From positions 1-33,684 of the forward strand of contig CAJOKR010000044.1 of the NCBI GenBank assembly GCA_905235135.1: a stretch of 33,684 nt of DNA. Reading direction: 5' to 3'. The position numbers and the translations under genes are program-made. The notes below the pieces were generated by a model that saw only the letters and a list, made by a program, of their open reading frames with translations, was not told the DNA's origin and did no database searches. The stretch's first letter is position 1. Each line of letters opens with the position of its first letter. Source of the DNA: an uncultured Bacteroidales bacterium. GTDB lineage: Bacteria > Bacteroidota > Bacteroidia > Bacteroidales > WCHB1-69. Of the stretch, positions 13,898-23,665 are shown in pieces.

Positions 13898-15499
13898 TCA
13901 CCATTCCAGCTTCCGTTCTAACACCAGCTCCGCCCCCGTCCCCGGGTGTTCAAATACAATCCTTGCCGCGTGCAAATACAGCCGATCTGCACGGCGACCG
14001 TAAAGGTTATCTCCCTTGATGGGTCGGTTGAGCCCTTCCGCGTGGGCGCAGTGGACGCGCAACTGGTGCGTGCGGCCCGTGAGCGGGTGGAGTTCCACAA
14101 CGTACTCATCGACAACGAGATACTCGGTAATAGCAGGTTTCCCGTGCTTCTTATCGACCTTCTGGAACGGACGGTGCATCAGGTCGGGGACGAGCGGCAG
14201 TTCGATGCGACCTTTCTCCCCGATGGGCAAGGGTTCACCATCTAAAACGGCAATGTAAGTCTTGTCTATTTCCCTGTCTCTGAATTGTTTCTGTAGCCGG
14301 TAATGCGCGAGCTTGTGTTTAGCCACAACAAGCAAGCCGCTGGTGTCCATATCCAAGCGGTGGACGACAAGCGGGGTTTCCCCTTCTTTACAACGAGCTT
14401 GTAGAATGGAAATTACAGATTCTCGTTGCGATTTCCCAGGCACGCTCAACATTCCCGAAGGCTTGTTTACGACCCACAAGTCATCGTCCTCATAGACGAT
14501 TTCCAACTGTTCAGCAAGGGTGCGTTGTGGTTTGTCGGCCAGCACCTCCGGCGGCAGCATGTAGGTCAGCACGGGCTTGCATTTGCCCGAACAGGCGGGA
14601 TAGTAGTGCAGATGGTGACGGATCTCGTTGTCGGGCGACTTCCCCCACCAGAACATCGCCATCTGGACGGGTTTAAAATGGTGAATGTAAGCATATTGCA
14701 GGAGCTTCGGCTCACAGCATTCGCCCGTACCTGAGGGCGGCAACTGCTGGACGGTACCATAAAAAATGTCTAACAGATTGCGGCGTTCACCCGCGTAATT
14801 CAGCATCACAAAGTGCTCGAACAGCCAGTTCTGCAACGCCTCCGACATCGTTTTCCGCTGGTTCGCCAACTCGTCTATCCGTTGCTCGTAAACATCCACC
14901 TCTGCTTTCACTTCGGCAATCTTTTCCGACCAACGCTTCTTCTCGCGACGAAGTTCTGCCTTCAGAAACTGGCTTTCTTTTATGAATGCAGCCTCTTCTT
15001 CCGCCGTGAGCTTCCGCTGGGAACGTTCAGTATCGCGCTTTCCCTTAGCTTCCTGCATCTTCCGTTTGGCTTCCGCGATGGCAACCTCAGCATCCGACTG
15101 CAACTGCCGATAGGATTGTTGAACTTTTGAATAATCCTTATCGAACTGTAGTTCTGAAATCTTCTGATTTATAGCCGTAATCTCCGCCTCATGTACCTTA
15201 AAATAGCCGTCAGGATCCAGGAAATCGAAAACGGGCGGCACAAAACCGGGCAACACGGACTTGTCGTACAACTGTCCTGAAAAGGCCGCCAAATAATACA
15301 ATTGCGCATCGTCCTCCTTCTGCACCACCAGCACCCCGAACATCTTGCCTTCAGGATTGCCCTTCATCAACTCCTCCACCCGCGGCAGCAAATCCGCCAC
15401 CGCCGCTTTACACACAAGATGCGGCACATAATCAAACGGGTTGTTGAACGTTTCCGGCAACAACCCGTGATATATGAGGGGATGTAGAAGGTAATGCAA
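13898..15499 (-). CDS. RluA-family pseudouridine synthase with long N-terminal extension
   Basis: 533 residues, about 200 more than a plain RluA protein. The synthase domain fills the last ~200 residues: VYEDDDLWVVNKPSGMLSVPG, HRLDMDTSGLLVVAKH with catalytic Asp383, HPLTGRTHQLRVH near the end. It converts uridine to pseudouridine in rRNA or tRNA; the target is not predictable. The N-terminal half has a conserved-looking opening (LPETFNNPFDYVPHLVCKAAV), a LYYLAAFSGQ segment, then a charged coiled coil of about 110 residues (EAEITAINQKI to LANQRKTMSEAL). Long forms like this are usual in Bacteroidota. The first codon is TTG: the next in-frame ATG would cut off the conserved opening, and a stop lies just upstream. 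No zinc or S4 domain was seen. Confidence 0.9.
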   Translation of the reverse strand: MHYLLHPLIYHGLLPETFNNPFDYVPHLVCKAAVADLLPRVEELMKGNPEGKMFGVLVVQKEDDAQLYYLAAFSGQLYDKSVLPGFVPPVFDFLDPDGYFKVHEAEITAINQKISELQFDKDYSKVQQSYRQLQSDAEVAIAEAKRKMQEAKGKRDTERSQRKLTAEEEAAFIKESQFLKAELRREKKRWSEKIAEVKAEVDVYEQRIDELANQRKTMSEALQNWLFEHFVMLNYAGERRNLLDIFYGTVQQLPPSGTGECCEPKLLQYAYIHHFKPVQMAMFWWGKSPDNEIRHHLHYYPACSGKCKPVLTYMLPPEVLADKPQRTLAEQLEIVYEDDDLWVVNKPSGMLSVPGKSQRESVISILQARCKEGETPLVVHRLDMDTSGLLVVAKHKLAHYRLQKQFRDREIDKTYIAVLDGEPLPIGEKGRIELPLVPDLMHRPFQKVDKKHGKPAITEYLVVDEYVVELHPLTGRTHQLRVHCAHAEGLNRPIKGDNLYGRRADRLYLHAARIVFEHPGTGAELVLERKLEW

Positions 15500-15532
15500 G
15501 AATGTAGTTCAAAAAAAGTGATTACGGAATCT

Positions 15533-15586
15533 GGCTGTTAGCTATTGACTATTAGCCAAAGGCTAAAGGCCAAAAGCCAAAAGCTA
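15533..15586. repeat. Low-complexity GCCAAAAG-type repeat
   Basis: A run of near-repeats of GGCTAAA and GCCAAAAG with a small TTAGCC/GGCTAA hairpin (15552-15566) at the 3' end of the nitroreductase gene. It could serve as a weak terminator between the nitroreductase and RluA genes. Confidence 0.4.
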
Positions 15587-16207
15587 TTTCACCCAATACA
15601 CCCAATTCTCCTTGCGGGGTTTGGCTTCGGGATATACGCCGGCAGTGTAGCCGAGGATGCAGTTGCCGATACCCACATAATCGCCCTCAATGCCAAGGTC
15701 GGCGAGGATTTGCTTGCCCTCCTCGCTCTCGAAAACCTCCTTGGCACGGTGAATCCAGCAGGAACCGAGTCCCTTGGCATGGGCGGCGTTCATCAGGTTG
15801 CCCATCACGAGACTGCCGTCTTCCAAGTAGGTGGGGACACTCTTGTCGGCCAAAACGACCAGCACCACGGGCGCACCGTAAAACGGGTCAATGCTGTCAT
15901 TTTCCAACACACGGGCGTTGAGACGGCTCAGACTGTCGCGCATCTCCTTGTTCGTCACCGCGATGATAATCGGGCTTTGGCGGTTCATGCCGGTGGGCGC
16001 ATACGTACCAGCTTCGCAAATTTCTTCAATCACCTCCATCGGAGGAATCTGGTCAGTGTATTCACGCACACTGCGGCGTGTAAGCAAATTCTCCATAGTC
16101 GTGTTTTTTGCGGGTTTGTCATCGATGAACTCCGGCACCGTCTGCTCCTTGCAAGAAACAAGCAGCATCACTGCCGCACATAACATCATCGGGATAATCT
16201 TCTTCAT
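15584..16207 (-). CDS. Nitroreductase-family lipoprotein
   Basis: 207 residues. A lipoprotein signal peptide (MKKIIPMMLCAAVMLLVSC, Cys19) precedes a complete nitroreductase domain: NLLTRRSVREYTDQ, AGTYAPTGMNRQSP (FMN phosphate and ring contacts), FYGAPVVLVVLADK, MNAAHAKGLGSCWIHR and a GIGNCILGYTAG segment. Such enzymes are FMN-dependent and reduce nitroaromatics, quinones or flavins with NAD(P)H. Most relatives are cytoplasmic, so a lipid anchor is odd: outside the cytoplasm NAD(P)H is not available, and an electron donor in the envelope would be needed. An in-frame ATG at MENLLTRRS, after the signal peptide, would give a cytoplasmic form. Isolated gene; a family-P3 palindrome lies in the gap upstream. 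Confidence 0.88.
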   Translation of the reverse strand: MKKIIPMMLCAAVMLLVSCKEQTVPEFIDDKPAKNTTMENLLTRRSVREYTDQIPPMEVIEEICEAGTYAPTGMNRQSPIIIAVTNKEMRDSLSRLNARVLENDSIDPFYGAPVVLVVLADKSVPTYLEDGSLVMGNLMNAAHAKGLGSCWIHRAKEVFESEEGKQILADLGIEGDYVGIGNCILGYTAGVYPEAKPRKENWVYWVK

Positions 16208-16251
16208 TTGGTTGTTTGTTTATGTTTAACTTTTACTTTTTTCTCTTCTCC

Positions 16252-16277
16252 TTCCGGCCGACGTCAGGAGGCCGGAA
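16252..16277. repeat. Short palindromic element (family P3), copy 1
   Basis: TTCCGGCC, a ten-base loop GACGTCAGGA, and GGCCGGAA, followed by CCTC. A second copy with a different stem but almost the same loop is at 24562-24591. Both lie just upstream of minus-strand genes. Confidence 0.55.
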
Positions 16278-16291
16278 CCTCTTCCATATCG

Positions 16292-19028
16292 CTATAGTAC
16301 CGTTATCGTCCCTCTATACACAAACGGTTTCCCGTCAAGATTCTTCACGCGGATAATCCAAACATAGACTTCGGAGACTTTGGCATTCTCGCCAGACCAG
16401 CGGAAATTCATGTCGTTGGTCTTGTAGATAAGCGAGCCCCAGCCGGTCGTAAATTTCAATATCGAAATCGGTAATGAAGCGATGAACATATTCCGGCAGG
16501 AAAATATAGTCGTTGAGACCATCCTCGCGGGAGGGCGATATCGCATTGGGCATGAAGATGTTGAACTCACAAGACTGGACGGTGTAGTGGTCAGAGGCCT
16601 GACATTCGCCCTGCGTCACCGTCACCGTGTAGAGTCCGGGCTGCGTGACGGAGATAAACTCGGTGGTGTCGCCAGTATTCCAAATGTATTCCTCATATTC
16701 GGAAACAGCGTCAAGCACCAGCTCACCGTACTCGCAAAAATCATCTCCCGAAGTCACAATCTCCACCGCCGGTTCCAGAATCTCAAGATGCATGGTCACG
16801 ATACTGTCACAACCATGCGAATCAGTCAAGGTCTGGTGGTAGTCCCCCGATTCCACATACGTGTGGCCGTTCCAAGTGTATTGGTTGCACGCAACGTGGG
16901 AAAATTCGCCAAACACGCTGTCGCGAACGGTGAGTTGGAGGATGAGCACGCTGTCGCACGCATACCCGATCGGTGACAGATGCACGGAATCAGTCAGCTG
17001 GTGAGGGATAACGGTACTGTCGGCGGGAAAGTGGAAGAGACCTCCGAAACCGGTATAGCTGTGACCCGGGCAGACAGTGTCAAACACAATCTGACGTTTC
17101 ACGCTGTCGCGGACGGTAAGTTCGAGAATCAGGAAGCTGTCGCAACCCATCTCAACAGTCTGCAGAAGCAACGTGTCCAAAACAGTCCCGACCTCAGCGG
17201 TGCTTGTGGCTGGGATGGTAAAACCATAACCGTTATAGGCCTCACCTGGACAGATGGTGTCATACACCGTCTCATAGACAGTCGGGTGGACGGTAATGAG
17301 AATGGAGTCAAACAAAGGCTCGTTGGTACAGCTACGAGAATCGTGTGCGACCACCGTGTACCAGCCACTATGCTCCGGAAGCACATTGTTCCGCTTATAG
17401 GGCTGTTGCATTATTTCAAAATTGTTGGGTCCCAAAATCCTGTCTATTGCAGCATCAATAGTGTCAAAGCCAAAAATAATGGTATCCCCTTGACAGTAAT
17501 CGAAGTGGGTAACTGCCGTATCGAATATAATCGAACTCACCGAGGTATAGTTGCTGAAGTAACTGATGGAGCAGTCGTCATAGCTGCCGTTGATGTCGAA
17601 CACACCCATGTGGAACTTGCCGAGAGAATTGGTAACCCGGAATGTGACCATATTCGTAGCTGACGGCGCATATAAGGTCGAAACATCCTTACGACAGTAC
17701 TTATACGGCCCGAAAGGCACCGAACTCCAATCACTCGCCGTGATGACATTGGAATTGCCATTGATCTGGAAACCAGAAGTGTAGTTTGCATCGCACAAAA
17801 GCGTAAGATACAGCGATTTGTTATTCCCGTTGGCAGACTGCAGCGGCCGATAGCCCACAGATCTGGAAACAGTACAGTTGACTGGGGGCAGCTGGGTACC
17901 TCCGAACTCTTTACCGGCACCCGTAATCTGAAACACGAAAATAGGAGCCGGCAGCACCTCGCCTGTGATATCATCCGTCCGGTTGGCATAGATGAAAATA
18001 GGATTGTTATTCGTGAAATGGACTTTCTGCTTGTCACCACGATTCATCGTATAGGTGGTATAGGTCGGATTATTGATATTGCCGCTGACAACATACACTT
18101 CGGTGCTGTTCTCCAAGGCATAAATGAAGGCATAGTCAAGATAATGGTTTCCTCCCCCACTCGTGGCAGGCGCCGTGTTGTTAACGCTCGACGGAGACGG
18201 CACCACGATGTATTCGCTGCCCGCCATGGATTCCGGAACCAACTGATCGGCAACCAAGTCCGCACTGCCGTTTCCGTTATCGGTAGTCTCTGTGCAATAG
18301 GGGGTTACAGAATCGTCGGAAACATCCACCACGATGGGGTTGTTGGAGGTAATGATAGTACCTCCGAGATGGTTGGCGGCGGCCTGCGAGCTGGCGGCGA
18401 GGGTATATACCTGCCCCCGCTGCAAGGGAACCGTAAACGGAACGTTGGCCGCATGTCCGACACAAGCCTTCGACGGCGTGATGTTAACCGTGGTATTATC
18501 CTCTGTGGCAATAATCTCAACCGTATTTTTCGCCTGCGAATAGGCACCGGAACTGCTGCCGTTACCATTGGCAAATTGGAACTGGGTGGTGACAAGAAAT
18601 TCCGTTCCGAGACCGTTGGCTCCTTTTAGTGCATAAATCTCGCTATTATTCTGACACACAGCCACGTATGCATTAATCGTGGCGGTAGAGTGAATATAGA
18701 GGCCGTTGTTGGATGTTTGGTTATGGTTGCATTCGAAACCGCTGAGGCCAGACGAGTTCGACACTAATGTCAGCGTGCTGGAGGAATTAGCAGCCACATT
18801 GAGTGTGGTGCCCACCTGGGTGTTGGAATAGGCCTTGGTCACCGTAACAGTTGCCGGATCGTCATATGTGGAGACCACCAGCGTGATGGGCGTATGTGCG
18901 TGTTCCGACGTGAGTTTCGGCACCGCAAACCAGAAAGCCGTGTCCGACTGTGCAAAACCCGTAATGGTACAGCACAGCAACAGCACCGCGAAACCAAATC
19001 GCCTGAATACAGTTATGCTCTTTGACAT
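16292..19028 (-). pseudogene. IgGFc-binding-like T9SS cargo protein with a C-terminal frameshift
   Basis: Begins MSKSITVFRRFGFAVLLLCC with a Sec signal ending ITGFAQ. The N-terminal ~500 residues match the IgGFc-binding-protein N-terminal domain of Bacteroidota surface proteins (DTAFWFAVPKLTSEHA, YDDPATVTVTKA, GAGKEFGGTQLPP). Several ~80-residue modules follow, each with a CDS core (GCDSFLILELTVRDSV, ACDSVLILQLTVRDSV, HGCDSIVTMHLEIL), then the CHU_C/T9SS type B sorting domain (FNIFMPNAISPSREDGLND, FDIEIYDR). One extra base near 16442 breaks the frame after EIYDR; the other frame resumes as WGSLIYKTNDMNF and ends KPFVYRGTITVL at 16292. The broken version ends at 16335 with an unrelated tail. 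Without its sorting signal the protein should not reach the surface. A sequencing error is possible. Confidence 0.85.
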
Positions 19029-19053
19029 AAAACTTTTTTTCAGATTAAGGCTG

Positions 19054-19061
19054 CAAAAATA
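19054..19061 (-). promoter_or_regulatory. -7 promoter element for the IgGFc-like gene
   Basis: TATTTTTG on the minus strand, 25 bases upstream of the ATG at 19028. It supports that start over longer in-frame ones. Confidence 0.5.
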
Positions 19062-19095
19062 ATAATTTTTCCTTATGGAAAATATGGAAAAAGTG

Positions 19096-19103
19096 TATCT
19101 TTG
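19096..19103 (+). promoter_or_regulatory. -7 promoter element for glyA
   Basis: TATCTTTG, 55 bases before the glyA ATG, back-to-back with the divergent promoter at 19054-19061. Confidence 0.6.
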
Positions 19104-19158
19104 CATTTTCTAATTATGAACTTAAAAAGGTTTATTATCAATCAAATACATCGTTAAT

Positions 19159-20439
19159 ATGAAAAGAGACGAACAAATTTTCAACCTCATCCAGCAAGAG
19201 CGCGAACGCCAGACCAACGGCATCGAGCTGATTGCTTCTGAGAACTTCGTGAGCGACCAGGTGATGGAAGCCATGGGTTCCGTTATGACCAACAAATATG
19301 CGGAAGGCCTTCCGGGCAAACGCTACTACGGCGGCTGCCAGATTGTGGACCAATCTGAAGAGCTGGCCATCGCCCGCGTGAAAGAGCTTTTCGGCTGCGA
19401 ATGGGCCAACGTGCAACCGCACTCCGGCGCCCAGGCCAACATGGCTGTCCTGATGGCTTGCCTGCAACCGGGCGATACCTTCATGGGCCTCGACCTCAAC
19501 CACGGCGGTCACCTTTCCCACGGCTCCCCCGTGAACTCCTCCGGTATCCTCTATCGTCCTGTGGCTTACCAAGTTGACGAAGAGACCGGTTGTGTCAACT
19601 ACGACACGATGGAGGAAGTTGCCCTCCGCGAGAAACCGAAGTTGATCATCGGCGGTGCTTCCGCCTACAGCCGCGACTGGGACTGGGCACGTATGCGTCA
19701 GATTGCCGACAAGATCGGTGCCATCCTGATGGCTGACATATCCCACCCCGCCGGCCTCATCGCCAAGGGTCTCCTCAACAACGCTGTGGCTCACTGTCAC
19801 ATCGTGACCACCACCACCCACAAGACCCTCCGCGGACCTCGCGGCGGTCTGATCATGCTCGGCAAGGACTTCGAGAATCCGTGGGGCAAAACAACCCCGA
19901 AGGGCGTCGTGAAGATGATGTCCCAGATCCTCGATTCCTCCGTCTTCCCGGGCTGCCAGGGCGGTCCGCTGGAGCACGTCATCGCTGCCAAGGCTGTCGC
20001 TTTCGGCGAGGCCCTGACCGAAGACTACGCCAACTATGTGAAGCAGGTGAAGATCAACGCCAACGCCATGGCCAACGCCTTCGTGCAAAGAGGCTACAAG
20101 GTCATCTCCAATGGTACTGACAACCACCTGATGCTCATCGACTTGAGAGCGAAATTCCCCGAAATGACCGGTAAGGTGGCTGAAAACACCCTCGTGAAGG
20201 CCGACATCACCATCAACAAGAACATGGTGCCGTTCGACACCCGTTCCGCCTTCCAGACCTCCGGTATCCGCGTGGGTACGCCTGCCATCACCACCCGCGG
20301 CCTGAAAGAGAACGACATGCCCGTCATCGTGGAAATGATTGACAACGTGCTCTGCGATGTCGAGAATGAGGAACTCATCGCCAAGACCCGCAAGACGGTC
20401 AACGACATGATGCACGACCGTCCGCTCTTCGCTTGGTAA
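19159..20439 (+). CDS. glyA: Serine hydroxymethyltransferase
   Basis: 426 residues, full length. A cytoplasmic PLP enzyme that converts serine and tetrahydrofolate to glycine and 5,10-methylene-tetrahydrofolate, the main source of one-carbon units. Landmarks: [64 protein letters not shown], and the PLP lysine Lys222 in [14 protein letters not shown]. The C-terminal domain has [15 protein letters not shown]. Codon use is strongly biased to C-ending codons, typical of a highly expressed gene. Monocistronic: its own promoter, then a P30 palindrome and a strong bidirectional terminator. Confidence 0.97.
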   Translation: MKRDEQIFNLIQQERERQTNGIELIASENFVSDQVMEAMGSVMTNKYAEGLPGKRYYGGCQIVDQSEELAIARVKELFGCEWANVQPHSGAQANMAVLMACLQPGDTFMGLDLNHGGHLSHGSPVNSSGILYRPVAYQVDEETGCVNYDTMEEVALREKPKLIIGGASAYSRDWDWARMRQIADKIGAILMADISHPAGLIAKGLLNNAVAHCHIVTTTTHKTLRGPRGGLIMLGKDFENPWGKTTPKGVVKMMSQILDSSVFPGCQGGPLEHVIAAKAVAFGEALTEDYANYVKQVKINANAMANAFVQRGYKVISNGTDNHLMLIDLRAKFPEMTGKVAENTLVKADITINKNMVPFDTRSAFQTSGIRVGTPAITTRGLKENDMPVIVEMIDNVLCDVENEELIAKTRKTVNDMMHDRPLFAW

Positions 20440-20453
20440 TCATCTTCCATACC

Positions 20454-20483
20454 TGTAGAGACGTGCCATTGCGCGTCTCTACG
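20454..20483. repeat. P30 palindromic element between glyA and its terminator
   Basis: TGTAGAGACG and CGTCTCTACG ends with a partly mismatched centre. It lies directly before the terminator stem, 15 bases after the glyA stop. Confidence 0.75.
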
Positions 20484-20490
20484 AGCCAAA

Positions 20491-20520
20491 AAAAAGCCCC
20501 GACATCGATCGGGGCTTTTT
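20491..20520. terminator. Bidirectional intrinsic terminator, glyA and DUF5723 cluster
   Basis: AAAAAGCCCCGA, loop CATCGA, TCGGGGCTTTTT: a strong GC stem with A/T tails on both sides. It serves the convergent glyA (plus) and the minus-strand cluster ending at 20540. Confidence 0.9.
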
Positions 20521-20539
20521 CAATTCTAATTCTCTAATA

Positions 20540-22000
20540 CTATTCGTCTTTATCCTTTTTCTTCTCCTCTTTCGCACTCTTCTCCCCCTTCGGATATTTC
20601 TCCTTCCAGTTTTTATAATGTCCCCAGTTGAAGACGATACCGGCGGTGGCCGTCAGCTGTGAAGCGTTTTTGACCGAAAATGCGGCGATAATATTCTGCG
20701 TGCCGGCATAGATATTCAAGAAGCCTAAGTTGAAGCCCACTCCGACACCCAAATTGTCGAACAAGTTGCGCTGCATGGTGTAAGCCACACACAAATCGAA
20801 GGCATTGAAGAAACAGCCATCGTAGGCAATGGTGAGGGAAGGCTGGAAATAATGGCTGGAGAAACGTAATTGCGTGGCAGCACTCAAACGATGATGCTTG
20901 GCAAACTCATAGTCGGCCTGTATTACCACTCTCGGAGCGAGAGTTGTTGTATATTTCCCTGTAGGAGCGATTTCCAGCGGGAAATACTGCGCCAACGTAT
21001 CCAGCAATTCTGAGATGTTCTCCCCGTTGATCAAAGCCTGGATTTGCGATGCGCTCAGACCGCTGAACGTGAACGACCCATTGTTGTACATATTGCCTGC
21101 ATCATCCGGATAACTGGTCATGGCCACAGTGGAGGTCTTCCAGCTTAAGAAACCAAGATCCAGCACGCCCGCGGACAAACTGAACGCTTCTGTCGGCTTA
21201 AACGTGATACCCAAGTCCAAACCGAAACCCAGATTCTTGCCCGCGTTTTTCAGAATCGTTTTCACGTCCGTATTGTAATCAAAATTAAAGCCGTCCTGCT
21301 GGTTGAAGGTCATCGTAAAGGGCACAATGGCGGCTGCGCGCATTGCGGCATAGTAATCCATGGTAATGGTATAATCGGTGGGATCCGTATAGATCTGCGC
21401 GGAGAGGCTTTGGGTATTCAGATTGGCGATACCGAAGAGCAATCTCGGACGAATCCCGAACGATACCTTGTCATTGAATTCATGCCGGAAACTGATACCG
21501 AGTTCCTGATAGGCCGTCAGATTGATGTTCATATCCAAATTCGCAGGCTCGTCAACGTATGCCATGTTACCATAAATGGGGAGTCCGAGCACATCCCGGG
21601 AGTATTTGACATCGAGATTTGCACGCAGCCTATAGTCCACCGTGAGGAATGAACGCTTGTTGATGCGGAACCCGAACCCAAGAATCTCCATATCGGCAGC
21701 GACTCCCAAATAGTTGTTATCGGAAAGGTTGTTCACGAAGCGCGTGGCGGTCAGCACGGTAGGATAACCCTCCGCATTGGTCTCGAAGAGGTTATTGTAA
21801 CGGATGGCACCCAAATTCACCCCAGCGTGAATATTACCGGTGGGAAGGCTGAAATAGCCGTTGTAGATGGTGGAGCTGGATGGCAGATCGATATGCTGGA
21901 AGGGGGAGATACGCATGAAGTGGGTCACGTCAAGTCCTTGGGCTCCAGCCGTCAAGCAGCTGCCCAGCGCGACCATCAAAACCAGAAAAAACTTTCGCAT
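20540..22000 (-). CDS. DUF5723 family outer-membrane beta-barrel protein
   Basis: 486 residues from the ATG of MRKFFLVLMVALGSC (an ATG three codons earlier is also possible). A Sec signal ends at TAGAQG. The mature part alternates hydrophobic and polar residues in many beta strands with repeated aromatic-glycine motifs (GVNLGAIRYNNLF, LSAGVLDLGFLSW, GVGVGFNLGFLNIYAGTQN), as in DUF5723 proteins of Bacteroidota, which are predicted outer-membrane barrels resembling OmpP1/PorV-type porins. The C-terminal tail is very lysine- and glutamate-rich (KYPKGEKSAKEEKKKDKDE) and probably periplasmic. The gene starts a few bases after the upstream lipoprotein stop, so the two are co-expressed and may form a complex. 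Function unknown. Confidence 0.85.
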   Translation of the reverse strand: MRKFFLVLMVALGSCLTAGAQGLDVTHFMRISPFQHIDLPSSSTIYNGYFSLPTGNIHAGVNLGAIRYNNLFETNAEGYPTVLTATRFVNNLSDNNYLGVAADMEILGFGFRINKRSFLTVDYRLRANLDVKYSRDVLGLPIYGNMAYVDEPANLDMNINLTAYQELGISFRHEFNDKVSFGIRPRLLFGIANLNTQSLSAQIYTDPTDYTITMDYYAAMRAAAIVPFTMTFNQQDGFNFDYNTDVKTILKNAGKNLGFGLDLGITFKPTEAFSLSAGVLDLGFLSWKTSTVAMTSYPDDAGNMYNNGSFTFSGLSASQIQALINGENISELLDTLAQYFPLEIAPTGKYTTTLAPRVVIQADYEFAKHHRLSAATQLRFSSHYFQPSLTIAYDGCFFNAFDLCVAYTMQRNLFDNLGVGVGFNLGFLNIYAGTQNIIAAFSVKNASQLTATAGIVFNWGHYKNWKEKYPKGEKSAKEEKKKDKDE

Positions 22001-22011
22001 AGCACCCATAA

Positions 22012-23589
22012 CTAATTGCCTAAGTTAACCAAACTGTTCAAGTCCACATTCATTCTTGCAGACAATTGCAGACGGATTGCCTGAGCCACATTGATGGAAA
22101 TGGGGTATTCATCAGCAGTTAGACGGGCCTGCAGGATGATGTTGTCGCAGTCGAACATGCGCTGGACCGCTTCGAAATTCTCCTTGGTGGCAAAAAGTTC
22201 GCTGAGACGAGGGATGCCATTTTGCGCACACAACACCATCTGTGGCGACGTAAAGAGGCTGTCCTTAACCGTAGCGGTCTGTGAGTCATAGAAATACACC
22301 TGCATCTGGAAATTCAACGGCAGGCCGTTGGCAATACCCAGACGCATCAGAAGATTGGTGAATCCCGACTCGGAAGGCAGGTTGATGCCGCCAAACGGAA
22401 TTGTGTCACGGAACATGATGTCGTCCATGTTCATCTCCAACGGAAGGACCACAGTAATACGAAGGCTGATGAGCTGGTCGTCGCGGAACACGAGTGTCGG
22501 GGTGCTGAAACCATCGGGGTTGATGACCGCATTGCCGTTGAGTTTGAAGTGGTCGTAGTCTGGAGAAAGTAACAACGAGCTGGCTATCGGAAGGTTAACT
22601 GGCACAAACTGGGTGGTCGAAGCAGGTATCTCCACGGTAGCGGGCGAATGTGAAAGCAATGATGAGGAATAGCCACCGCCCGACAGTTGTGCCTGATTCA
22701 ACACAATAGTGCCTCGCACCGGGAAAGAGTTCAAAATCTCGCAGGTGACTTCCGGATTCAGAAGTGTCATAGTGCCGGAAATGTGATCCCGCAAGAACTG
22801 GCTGTCGAAATCCCACTCTTTATCCACGGCAAGATCCACAGCGGTGAATTTACCACGTATCTCACTGAATGCAACATGGTTAAACGAAACACTGTAGTCG
22901 AACGAGAGTACATTTGGCAAAGAACTGGTGCTTGCATTACATGAGACCTCCATGAAGATATCGATCTCATTGTCAGAAGGAACGGTGAGAGAATAATTAG
23001 CGAGATTGAGCGTGGTTGTGTAGCTGCCACCCGAAGATTGGGCCTCCACACGGAACTGCTGTCCGCTGGCATTGGTCAGTTGCGGACAGGTGACGACAAT
23101 CTGCGTAGGCTGCATAATGTTATACGTGACATGAATCGAGATTTCTCCCGATTTCAGCGAAGCACTCTCCAGCAGAACCTTGTCCGTGGGGAACTGCGTC
23201 GAGAGGGTGTCGCGGTAAAGCAGCTGCACATTCCCCTGCACCGGCGGAAGATCGACCGAGGAGAAGGATTTGGACCCCGACACCGAAATTTCGTTATTGA
23301 AATACGCATCCAAATACTCCGACGCGGAGATTACCGAGTCGAACGTATATTCATAACGAATTTCGAGGGTTCCGTCACTGCCTTGCTGGAGATACCCCGA
23401 ATTGTCGCTCATCTCCAAAATATCACCGATGGTGTATTCGGCATTGACCAACGGGAAACCCCAATCGCCATTGGCATCTATCCCATCCAGTTGGGAAAAG
23501 TCAAAAGCGTTTTGGTTTTGGCAGCCCGTGAATAAAACCGCCGTCAGAATAACGGCTATACAAGAAATACAATGGTAAATTTGTCGCAT
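22012..23589 (-). CDS. Large hypothetical lipoprotein paired with DUF5723
   Basis: 525 residues. A lipoprotein signal (VILTAVLFTGC, Cys23) is followed by FDFSQLDGIDANGDWGFPLV, a stretch common to Bacteroidota lipoproteins that sit next to DUF5723-type barrels, and then beta-rich sequence with many Ser, Thr and Pro and few Cys. No catalytic motif or carbohydrate-binding motif was recognised. It is the first gene of a two-gene unit with the DUF5723 barrel (3-12 bases apart), so it is probably an outer-membrane lipoprotein working with that barrel. A TATTTTTG promoter element lies 24 bases upstream. Function unknown. Confidence 0.75.
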   Translation of the reverse strand: MRQIYHCISCIAVILTAVLFTGCQNQNAFDFSQLDGIDANGDWGFPLVNAEYTIGDILEMSDNSGYLQQGSDGTLEIRYEYTFDSVISASEYLDAYFNNEISVSGSKSFSSVDLPPVQGNVQLLYRDTLSTQFPTDKVLLESASLKSGEISIHVTYNIMQPTQIVVTCPQLTNASGQQFRVEAQSSGGSYTTTLNLANYSLTVPSDNEIDIFMEVSCNASTSSLPNVLSFDYSVSFNHVAFSEIRGKFTAVDLAVDKEWDFDSQFLRDHISGTMTLLNPEVTCEILNSFPVRGTIVLNQAQLSGGGYSSSLLSHSPATVEIPASTTQFVPVNLPIASSLLLSPDYDHFKLNGNAVINPDGFSTPTLVFRDDQLISLRITVVLPLEMNMDDIMFRDTIPFGGINLPSESGFTNLLMRLGIANGLPLNFQMQVYFYDSQTATVKDSLFTSPQMVLCAQNGIPRLSELFATKENFEAVQRMFDCDNIILQARLTADEYPISINVAQAIRLQLSARMNVDLNSLVNLGN

Positions 23590-23612
23590 AACATATTATT
23601 TGATTACGGCGA

Positions 23613-23620
23613 CAAAAATA
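23613..23620 (-). promoter_or_regulatory. -7 promoter element for the lipoprotein-DUF5723 pair
   Basis: TATTTTTG on the minus strand, 24 bases upstream of the ATG at 23589. It separates this pair from the sigma/anti-sigma-like unit upstream. Confidence 0.5.
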
Positions 23621-23665
23621 CAAAAAATAACTTAGTTTTCGTACTATGTTGAAAAAAAATAAAAA

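Noticed and set aside
19138-20415. 425-codon open frame on the minus strand opposite glyA
   Set aside because: Shadow of a highly expressed gene with C-ending codons; no family resemblance and no promoter.
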